Assembly (NCBI GenBank): GCA_030425685.1
Contig: JAUIAD010000032.1
Span: 1-32,478, forward strand
DNA length: 32,478 bases
Reading direction: 5' to 3'
From: Gammaproteobacteria bacterium
GTDB lineage: Bacteria; Pseudomonadota; Gammaproteobacteria; Coxiellales; Coxiellaceae
Under the pieces are notes generated by a model, which ran no database searches, had not been told where the DNA came from, and worked only from the letters and a program-made list of their open reading frames with translations. Each line of letters starts with the position of its first letter. Position 1 is the first letter of the stretch. Shown here in pieces: positions 27,218-32,478 of the stretch. Both the position numbers and the translations under genes were made by a program.

Positions 27218-27727
27218 ATGAAAACTGCCAGTCAAACTGTAAATGTGATTAAAGCTCATCTGGTTGAGCGTAAAAAAAAGTGGCTTGCCGCATCGTTAGT
27301 ATGTAGCATCCTGTTTGTGTCGCCTCAGCTTATTGCGGGAAGCTCTCGCTCTGTCTCTGTGCCGCCTCCGCCGCCACCATCAGCTACTCAAGATTTTTTT
27401 GCTAATACAGCTTTTACTGCTGTTGCTGCCGGTGGAGTTGCATTCACTACTACCGCTCCTCTTAATGTTGCTGGTGTTCAAAGAAGCAAGGTTACCAATG
27501 CAACATTTAACTGCACGGCTGATGGCTCAAATCCAGCTACGCAGGTATGGTGCTACAACCCTGGTAACCCTACAGAAGACTTTACAACTTGTATCGACCA
27601 ATCGGGTACTTCTACCATGGTACATGACCCTTCGAGCACGCCTAATGCAATATGTGCTACGCTAAATGGGGGGACGTCTGTAATGGAGAATACTGGAGAC
27701 GTGACTGCGTGGTACACCAATTCCTAA
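27218..27727 (+). CDS. Small exported Cys-rich protein, copy 1
   Basis: The product has 169 residues. A basic N-region (residues 13-21) and the hydrophobic stretch WLAASLVCSILFVSPQLIA form a signal peptide, cleaved near residue 40. A Pro-rich linker follows (VPPPPPP). The C-terminal domain has four Cys in the pattern FNC-(12)-CY-(11)-TCIDQSGT-(x)-NAIC (Cys99, 112, 125, 146), then a GG turn and GDVTAWY. The same pattern occurs in the protein at 28892-29347 and partly in that at 28146-28541. Four conserved Cys suggest two disulfides outside the cytoplasm. AAGGAA upstream supports the ATG at 27218. No known family is recognised; a surface or secreted host-interaction role is possible. Confidence 0.7.
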   Translation: MKTASQTVNVIKAHLVERKKKWLAASLVCSILFVSPQLIAGSSRSVSVPPPPPPSATQDFFANTAFTAVAAGGVAFTTTAPLNVAGVQRSKVTNATFNCTADGSNPATQVWCYNPGNPTEDFTTCIDQSGTSTMVHDPSSTPNAICATLNGGTSVMENTGDVTAWYTNS

Positions 27728-27744
27728 AGATCATACTTAGTTCG

Positions 27745-27779
27745 CAACCCTTGGATTGTTGGTGCTTATTCAAGGGTTG
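27745..27779 (+). terminator. Hairpin downstream of the first Cys-rich gene
   Basis: CAACCCTTG (27745-27753) is perfectly complementary to CAAGGGTTG (27771-27779), 17-base loop, 18 bases after the stop codon. No T-tract follows, so it may stabilise the mRNA end or terminate with help. Confidence 0.45.
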
Positions 27780-28145
27780 TGTTGAGACTTTGAAAAATAT
27801 CAAAAATAGTAACTGCCCACTTTGCTAGCATTTATTATTGTTGCTCTCAGGTAAGAAGCATTAGTTGAATAAGCGGAAGTGCTAGATATGTATGCTGTTT
27901 AAGATCGCCTGCACTGTACAGATGCTCGCAAGAGTGATTAAATATAATAGTGTTGCTAGAAAAGCTGCGTATTATCTATGAGCAATTCTCAAGGATGAGA
28001 AAGTCAAATAATGCGCGTTATTCCACGACTTGGCTGGAGAATCTGGCAAATAGTGCCGAATGCTGTGCTTAAGCTACAGTATGGCAGTGGTGTTTAATTG
28101 CCACGAATAAGCTTAATCAAGTGCTATTGGAGAAAGGAGCCTGCT
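27780..28145. other. Intergenic region between Cys-rich genes 1 and 2
   Basis: About 365 bp without a supportable gene. The two flanking genes are in the same orientation but widely spaced, so each probably has its own promoter. I cannot fix one. Confidence 0.3.
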
Positions 28146-28541
28146 ATGCGCTTTATTAGAAAGGATATTGTTTTCACACTATCGGTTAGTTTTTTTTCTG
28201 TGTTAGCCGTGTGCCCCGCTTTTGCTGGCCCGCCGCCGCCAGTGCATAGTGGCTCATGCGCTGGGGAGGCGACACCTGCAGATTGTGCGGCTAAGTATGG
28301 CGTTATAGTTAGCCTTAAAGCTGGTCTTCAATTTACTTTCAATTGCTTTAGTGGCGAGAATGATAAGGCCTTTATATGTATCTCTCAGGGGAATGGTACC
28401 CCCTCCCTTACCTGTAGTCCAGGTGGGGGGCTTATCAGCGCAAGTTGGCCCTACGCTGGTGGCATGAGTTCTAACGAAGTGTGTTATGGTGTTGTATCTA
28501 TGAATGAGACTGCGACTAACCCTAACTTATCTGGCTTTTAA
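28146..28541 (+). CDS. Small exported Cys-rich protein, copy 2 (divergent)
   Basis: The product has 131 residues from ATG 28146, with AAAGGAG (28133-28139) 6 bases upstream; an in-frame TTG at 28098 has no such site. The signal peptide is clear (VFTLSVSFFSVLAVCPAFAG, cleaved after AFA at about residue 27), followed at once by Gly-Pro-Pro-Pro-Pro. The mature domain has six Cys (38, 47, 67, 78, 90, 113), with FTFNC echoing the FNC start of the other two proteins and a GG turn before the last Cys. Similarity to its neighbours is partial, so it is either a diverged relative or a similarly built protein. Function is unknown; export is well supported. Confidence 0.65.
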   Translation: MRFIRKDIVFTLSVSFFSVLAVCPAFAGPPPPVHSGSCAGEATPADCAAKYGVIVSLKAGLQFTFNCFSGENDKAFICISQGNGTPSLTCSPGGGLISASWPYAGGMSSNEVCYGVVSMNETATNPNLSGF

Positions 28542-28891
28542 GGAAGAGGAGCTCGGTAGTTTAAAGTTTCGCTCTGTTGATCTAGTGTTTTTTATCGTCC
28601 TTGCTGCTGACTGCGCGTTGCACAAGGGTAAACTTTATAAAGTCTTTTTAAGAGGTAGGATTTTTCTGCGTATTATTTCAAGTTAGGTGTTGTGGGATTT
28701 GACACTTTCCTCATTAGTGGGAACGCTTTAACACCTTTTTGATAAGTTTAATCGGTTGAGGTAAGGCTGAAAGGAGGCTGAAGTTGCTAGGGAAAGATCT
28801 TATCTTCAATCTCTACTGGCCAGGATTCTACCTTAAGAGCTTTGCAAAAAAGTAGTGTAATTATTTCAAAAAACTGCTTCTAATCTCGCCA
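28542..28891. other. Convergent intergenic region
   Basis: It lies between copy 2 (plus) and copy 3 (minus). AGGTGTT (28685-28691) and AACACCT (28730-28736) plus TTTTT could form a long-looped terminator for copy 2. A 60-codon frame at 28504-28686 is a shadow without a start signal. Nothing else is seen. Confidence 0.35.
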
Positions 28892-29347
28892 CTAAGAGCA
28901 ACCACTATAGAACCCACGGACCTCACCAACATCCATCATCCCTGTTCCCCCAAAAGAAATACAAATCGCATCAGGGCTGCTATTAGGCGTATGAGCTATT
29001 ATAGTACCCACTTGATCAATACAGCTGTTAAAGTTTTGTGAGGAAGTTGTTGTATAACACATTACTTGGAAGTCAGCTTTTGTGGTGGCATGGCAGTTAA
29101 AGCTTGCGTAGGGCACAGTGCTTAATGGTGTGCTACGCACAGTCTGATTTGCGAGCTCTTCAATGGGTGTGGTGGTGTTAACAAAGGCATTACTTGCTTC
29201 AAAATACCTGCATTGGTCTCCGCCTCCGCTGCCACTTCCGCCACTATCATCGCCACCAGTTGGTGTTCCTGGTACTCTTCTAGCGTTTCCAGTAAGTGAA
29301 AAGAGAGAAAGAATAACGATCCCTATAGCACAGTTCCATCTATTCAT
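28892..29347 (-). CDS. Small exported Cys-rich protein, copy 3
   Basis: The product has 151 residues from the ATG at 29347, preceded by AGGA; a longer frame to 29428 would place 27 residues before the signal peptide. The N-terminus (WNCAIGIVILSLFSLTGNA) is a signal peptide. A Gly/Ser-rich linker (about 27-45) replaces the Pro linker of copy 1. The domain is clearly homologous to copy 1: ASFNC (Cys85), VMCY (Cys97), FNSCIDQVGT (Cys109), SSPDAIC (Cys129), a GG turn, then GEVRGFY. Two extra Cys (46 and 150) flank the domain and could pair. The gene is on the opposite strand to the other two, so the family has been rearranged since duplication. Confidence 0.7.
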   Translation of the reverse strand: MNRWNCAIGIVILSLFSLTGNARRVPGTPTGGDDSGGSGSGGGDQCRYFEASNAFVNTTTPIEELANQTVRSTPLSTVPYASFNCHATTKADFQVMCYTTTSSQNFNSCIDQVGTIIAHTPNSSPDAICISFGGTGMMDVGEVRGFYSGCS

Positions 29348-29921
29348 GATCATCCTATTAGTTTTCAGAAAACTAGCATCTTCTATGTGGAAAAATGTAA
29401 TTGTACCCTTAGAATTTAAGTAAGACAACCTGGTCTAAGGTTAAGCTTATAAAGGCAGAATGAGAGTTACAATACCGGGCAATGCCTCCTATGCCTCTTT
29501 GCATTATTCTGTCAGCTGTCTAGGAGGACGTTTATTTTCGACTGCATATCTATGCAAGCTTGCATTTGAGTCATAAAAGGCATTGTCCGGTATTACTGAA
29601 AAGTTTTAGAGAAAGGCCTCAAAAGCGACGCCCTGTATGCAGTTCTACTCTAGCATGGTAAGAGAGTCGTGAGAGAAAGTAAAAAGTAACAGCGCAGTCA
29701 TAGGCATCCCGTTGGTACCCTCGTGAGCACCTTGGATTAACTTAACTTTGTTATATCACGAATATATTTATAACCACTTTCACCTTGTAAGTCACGACCA
29801 TTAACGTAATATCCTTGGCGTTGATTAAAAGGGTTTGTTGAGTAGCTCAAGTAATTTGCTATTAGTTTGCTAAGCTCATAATGTGAGAGCCACGAAGGGT
29901 TTAATGCATGGCGATTTGTAG
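29348..29921. other. Non-coding region between Cys-rich gene 3 and the IS
   Basis: About 570 bp with no supportable gene. It contains the inverted-repeat element at 29471-29594 described separately. The promoter of the minus-strand gene at 29347 should be near its left end. Confidence 0.35.
29471..29594. repeat. 124-bp element with 16-bp terminal inverted repeats (MITE-like)
   Basis: AATACCGGGCAATGCC (29471-29486) is the inverse of GGCATTGTCCGGTATT (29579-29594) with one mismatch. Inside is a perfect 14-bp palindrome, ATGCAAGCTTGCAT (29552-29565). No coding capacity. Size and ends fit a miniature inverted-repeat element; no other copy is in the window, and no target duplication is evident. 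Confidence 0.5.
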
Positions 29922-29980
29922 TGCACCCCTAAAAAACCGGACCACTTAATTTAATAAAAATTGAACTAAGTGAGAAAAAA

Positions 29981-30355
29981 ATGACGGAAGAGAATTTGAT
30001 TGTACGCAAACCCCGAAGGCATATCAGACGAGAAGAAAAAATTACTATTGTAGAGGCCAGTTTAGTGCCGGGTGTCTTGGTAGCTGAAGTTGCCAGACAA
30101 TATAATGTAGCAGCTAGTAGTGTGGTAAAATGGCGTCGTCAGTATCAAGAAGGTGCCAGAATGAGCGTTTCAAGTAAAGATGATGTCGTGCCAGCCAGTG
30201 AAGTCAAAAAGCTTAAAGCTAAAATCAAACAGTTAGAGCAGCTGCTTGGCAGAAAAAGTGTGGATGTTGAAATCCTTAAGGAAGCAATTAAGCTTGGTCG
30301 GGAAAAAAAACTGATCTCGCGGCAGCCCTTGCAAGGTCTAGACGATTTCGAATAA
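29981..30355 (+). CDS. IS3-family (IS2-type) OrfA, DNA-binding transposase subunit
   Basis: The 124-residue protein has a helix-turn-helix near residues 15-55 (RREEKITIVEASLVPGVLVA, then YNVAASSVVKWRRQYQ) that binds the element ends, and a leucine-zipper-like helix (residues about 71-100, KKLKAKIKQLEQLLG). The 0-frame contains GAA AAA AAA CTG, with the slippery heptamer A AAA AAA at 30304-30310. A -1 shift there enters the orfB frame without meeting a stop, giving an OrfAB fusion of about 402 residues, the active transposase in this family. Confidence 0.88.
   Translation: MTEENLIVRKPRRHIRREEKITIVEASLVPGVLVAEVARQYNVAASSVVKWRRQYQEGARMSVSSKDDVVPASEVKKLKAKIKQLEQLLGRKSVDVEILKEAIKLGREKKLISRQPLQGLDDFE
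30304..30310 (+). promoter_or_regulatory. Slippery site for programmed -1 frameshift in the IS
   Basis: A AAA AAA in the orfA frame, part of an A8 run (30303-30310). After slippage the next codon is ACT at 30310 and the orfB frame is open from there to 31188. Confidence 0.7.
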
Positions 30356-30423
30356 GAGCCGTAGCCCGAGCACTTAATGTTGCTCGGTCAAACCTTATTA
30401 CCCGTTTAGACAAGGATAAAACA

Positions 30424-31188
30424 ATGAAATTATATTCACGGCGATCATCACCAATATTGCCAGACGACAAGCTATTAAGCCTAATTAAAAAGGTACTAGA
30501 ATCACGGCCAACTTATGGTTATCGAAGAGTGACAGTATTAGTTAATCGTGACTTGAGCCTATTAAAACAGCCTAAAGTAAATCATAAGCGTATTTATCGC
30601 ATTATGAAAAAAAATCAATTATTGTTAGCCAAGTACGGAAAACGGCCTGTTCGAGTTCATGATGGAAAAATTATCACGCTTGCCAGTAATATGCGATGGT
30701 GCTCAGATGGTTTTACTATAGTATGTGATAATGCAGAGCGTGTTCATGTCGCATTTGCATTGGATACGTGTGATCGTGAAGCTATGCGATATGTAGCATC
30801 AACAAAAGGCATTGATGGTGAAATGATACGTGACTTGATGACAGAGAGTATGCAATATCGTTTTGGCTCGGTTAATCACTTGCCAAAACCCATACAGTGG
30901 CTGAGTGATAATGGTCCCTGCTATGTGGCAAGGGAAACAGTGAAGTTTGGGCGAGAGCTTGGATTTGAGATGTGTACCACTCGACCTTACAGCCCTGAGT
31001 CGAATGGTATGGCTGAAGCCTTTGTAAAAACATTTAAACGTGATTACGTGTGGTTTGGTGGCCTGAGCTCAGCGCATGCTGTAATGCAACAATTACCTGC
31101 ATGGTTTAAGGATTATAATAATCATGCACCACATAAAGGCTTGAAAATGAGGTCGCCTAGGCAGTATATTGCAGCGATGATGGGCTAA
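30424..31188 (+). CDS. IS3-family (IS2-type) OrfB, DDE transposase catalytic part
   Basis: The 254 residues from ATG 30424 contain the retroviral-integrase-like core: Asp95 in NMRWCSDGFTIVCDNAERV, Asp162 in QWLSDNGPCY, and Glu198 in SPESNGMAEAFVKTFKRDY, with 35 residues between the second and third acids and Lys205 seven after Glu. The WCSDGF and FALDTCDREA stretches are typical of the IS2 subgroup. The frame is open upstream to 30310, so the real product is probably the OrfAB fusion made by -1 frameshifting; the ATG may not be used alone. The gene looks intact. Confidence 0.92.
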   Translation: MKLYSRRSSPILPDDKLLSLIKKVLESRPTYGYRRVTVLVNRDLSLLKQPKVNHKRIYRIMKKNQLLLAKYGKRPVRVHDGKIITLASNMRWCSDGFTIVCDNAERVHVAFALDTCDREAMRYVASTKGIDGEMIRDLMTESMQYRFGSVNHLPKPIQWLSDNGPCYVARETVKFGRELGFEMCTTRPYSPESNGMAEAFVKTFKRDYVWFGGLSSAHAVMQQLPAWFKDYNNHAPHKGLKMRSPRQYIAAMMG

Positions 31189-31290
31189 ACGTGTGGTCCG
31201 GTTTTAGGGGGCAACTCCACTGAATTGCACCCTAACGGGCACAGGCCATCCATGCGAGCTAGTCTCGCATAGGCGAAATATAACCAGGGA

Positions 31291-31326
31291 GGAGGTTTGC
31301 ACTGAAAGTGCGAAACTCCTGATAAA
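31291..31326. repeat. Stem-loop element, copy 2
   Basis: GGAGGTTTGCAC pairs with GTGCGAAACTCC around the loop TGAAA. The 3' arm and tail, GTGCGAAACTCCTGATAAA (31308-31326), are identical to 9939-9957. It lies 95 bp upstream of the gene at 31421. Confidence 0.5.
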
Positions 31327-31420
31327 AATGAAGTTAATTATTTGTTAACTAAATCTAGATAAAAACTTAATGTTAAGAGTCTTTATTTGGGGAAAAATAG
31401 TATAGATTTTAAATATCAAA

Positions 31421-31954
31421 ATGAGTTATTATGTTGCGCCAAAAATTAATACAGCAAGAGAGGTGCGCAGTATGAGAGGTCGGCTGCTTCAAGTAGATTC
31501 AGAAGCATTTGTAAGAGATGTATTGAGGGATGATCCTGTTAGCACCAAAAACATAAAGCAAGGGAGTGACGATATTACTATAGAGGGTCTAGGTAGTTTT
31601 GGCCTTTTTCCTAATGAAAATAAAGGTGAAGGTGTGACTTTGTCTGCTGTATTGGGTAGCAAAGAGCGAGAAGAGCTAGCTTTGTCTTTGCTTAATAAAT
31701 TTGAAAAGAGTGCAGAGCCCAGTGTAAAACTGTATGCACAACACATGGCGCATATCATCAATACGTCTAAATCACTAACAGATAGCTTGGCAAGAGCCAT
31801 AAATAAATACCAGGCGGTTTGTATGAAAGATGGTAGTGATTGCTCGAAAGCCTTTGTTTCATATGTGATGGCAATGATTATTGTTTTGCAGAACGGTTCG
31901 ACGCATAATGATAGCTTGCCATCGGAGGAGAGGCTCGTTCAGCCGTGCATATAA
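31421..31954 (+). CDS. Hypothetical protein of unknown family
   Basis: The frame has 177 residues from the first ATG (31421), which lacks a ribosome binding site. An internal ATG at 31472 has GAGAGG 8 bases upstream and would give 160 residues; I cannot decide between them. The protein is mostly helical and polar with no signal peptide. Residues about 68-135 (AVLGSKEREELALSLLNKF ... HIINTSKSLTDSLARAINKY) look like paired helices. A weakly hydrophobic helix (SYVMAMIIVLQ, about 146-156) is near the end. No family is recognised. Its place beside an IS and its composition would fit another accessory or effector-like gene, but nothing proves it. Confidence 0.5.
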   Translation: MSYYVAPKINTAREVRSMRGRLLQVDSEAFVRDVLRDDPVSTKNIKQGSDDITIEGLGSFGLFPNENKGEGVTLSAVLGSKEREELALSLLNKFEKSAEPSVKLYAQHMAHIINTSKSLTDSLARAINKYQAVCMKDGSDCSKAFVSYVMAMIIVLQNGSTHNDSLPSEERLVQPCI

Positions 31955-32351
31955 ACCGGTGCCTTACTTTGCTGCGCCGCAAGCTTATCCCTAGAAGCTG
32001 TGGGAAACTCTGTGCAATCACCTGAGAATAGTGTCTTACTAATTGCAATAAAAAAATTTTATAGGTACAGGAAGAATATTGGCGCTTTAACACGATTAAA
32101 ATTGATAATGAGCTCAAGTGCTTTAAAACACGGTTTTAAACAACTCTGTTTATCAGTTGGTTTAATCACATTAATTCAATCTTCCGTATTAACTATATTA
32201 GGTTATACCGCCTTAAATGAATTCTTTATTATAATAAAGTGCGTTTATTGCCAAGGCATAAGCTTTCGTCATTAATATAAGTAAACTACTCATTAATGTT
32301 TTTGCATTCTTAAATAATGCGTTTCAGTAAGTATTTTTCAAAGGAAATTAG
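31955..32351. other. Non-coding stretch before the right inverted repeat
   Basis: About 400 bp. A frame at 32000-32275 (91 codons, GTG start) has no ribosome binding site and ends in unconvincing sequence, so I do not call it. ATG 32108 inside it would give 55 residues with a hydrophobic stretch; equally doubtful. Confidence 0.3.
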
Positions 32352-32478
32352 CTCTGCAGGGGATGATTTTCCGTTAATAATTTTACCATACTGGTTTTAC
32401 CCTTGTTTCATAGTGGCTATAAGTAATAGGGAGTAGACATTGCCTGAGCTTTCTCACTCTGTTGCCCATATTAATCAG
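32352..32478 (-). mobile_element. Right copy of terminal inverted repeat; end of a probable IS
   Basis: It is the reverse complement of 13-139 with one mismatch. On the minus strand the same open tail runs in from the window edge and stops at TAA 32383-32385. With the left copy it places the same element, pointing inward with its 3' end, on both sides of a 32.2-kb interval. Confidence 0.6.

Larger units (their letters stand above)
29922..31213 (+). mobile_element. IS3-family insertion sequence, IS2 subgroup (about 1292 bp)
   Basis: The left end TGCACCCCTAAAAAACCGG and the right end (reverse complement TGCCCCCTAAAACCGGACC) form imperfect inverted repeats starting with TG. Between them lie orfA and orfB in the usual -1 relationship. 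The flanks (TGTAG before, ACTCC after) do not form a target duplication. A second TGCACCCTAA string at 31226-31235, in the same orientation as the left end, may be a remnant of another copy. Confidence 0.85.

Noticed and set aside
27315-27665. 116-codon leucine-rich frame overlapping the first Cys-rich gene
   Set aside because: Shadow frame; the other frame has a signal peptide, a ribosome binding site and a paralogue.
29922-31213. Target-site duplication of the IS
   Set aside because: The 5 bases on either side (TGTAG and ACTCC) do not match, so none is claimed.
31421-31954. C-terminal Cys (QPCI) as a second CaaX motif
   Set aside because: The Cys is second from the end, not fourth, so it cannot be a CaaX site.
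32000-32275. 91-codon plus-strand ORF near the right end
   Set aside because: GTG start without a ribosome binding site, no family resemblance and low-complexity AT-rich codons; not enough to call a gene.

Overview
The window looks like one AT-rich contig from an intracellular or amoeba-associated gammaproteobacterium, most like Legionellales (Legionella, Coxiella, Berkiella or Aquicella relatives). This assignment is inference. It rests on the density of eukaryote-like genes (an ankyrin protein ending in a CaaX box, a tandem U-box/TPR protein, a Ras/Rab-like GTPase), the many lipolytic enzymes, an NTF2-like/LuxR regulator, and ordinary gammaproteobacterial genes such as katG and an RND efflux operon. 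No Dot/Icm, ribosomal or housekeeping marker is present to confirm it. Both window ends carry the same 127-bp sequence in inverted orientation (13-139 and 32352-32478, one mismatch). That sequence includes the tail of an open frame, so the contig is probably broken inside two inverted copies of one mobile element.

Region by region. 1-4.9 kb: three effector-like genes on the plus strand, namely ankyrin-CaaX (325-861), a two-TM protein with an acidic tail (1220-2080), and a tandem U-box/TPR candidate E3 ubiquitin ligase (2146-4878). 4.9-7.2 kb, minus strand: a HipB-like antitoxin, a 5'-truncated HipA-like kinase lying upstream of it in reversed order, and a leaderless SGNH hydrolase. 7.5-9.8 kb: a possible Cys-rich mini-peptide, a Ras/Rab-like GTPase gene frameshifted in an A8 run just before its P-loop, a 79-bp palindromic element, and a small secreted Trp-rich repeat protein. 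10.3-13.9 kb: a large membrane protein and a secreted alpha/beta-hydrolase. 14.0-17.6 kb: an NTF2-like/LuxR regulator with an in-frame ochre codon, a double-Nif11 protein, a second leaderless SGNH hydrolase and a DUF2235 hydrolase. 17.9-20.0 kb: katG with a clear terminator. 20.4-26.8 kb: a tight MFP-RND pump-response regulator-sensor kinase cluster, presumably a self-regulated efflux system. 27.2-29.4 kb: three small exported Cys-rich proteins, two of them clear paralogues and the third sharing part of the pattern. 29.9-31.2 kb: an IS3-family (IS2-subgroup) element with a -1 frameshift site. 31.4-32.0 kb: an unknown gene.

The overall picture is an accessory region for interaction with a eukaryotic host: possible ubiquitin, prenylation and small-GTPase mimicry; four lipid-ester hydrolases, two or three without signal peptides; secreted Cys-rich proteins; peroxide defence; and efflux. 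Decay is also visible: three genes are interrupted (hipA 5' end, luxR ochre codon, GTPase A8 frameshift), and mobile elements are present. The least described items are the exported Cys-rich family, the double-Nif11 protein, the CaaX-tailed ankyrin protein and the GTPase with a long C-terminal extension.
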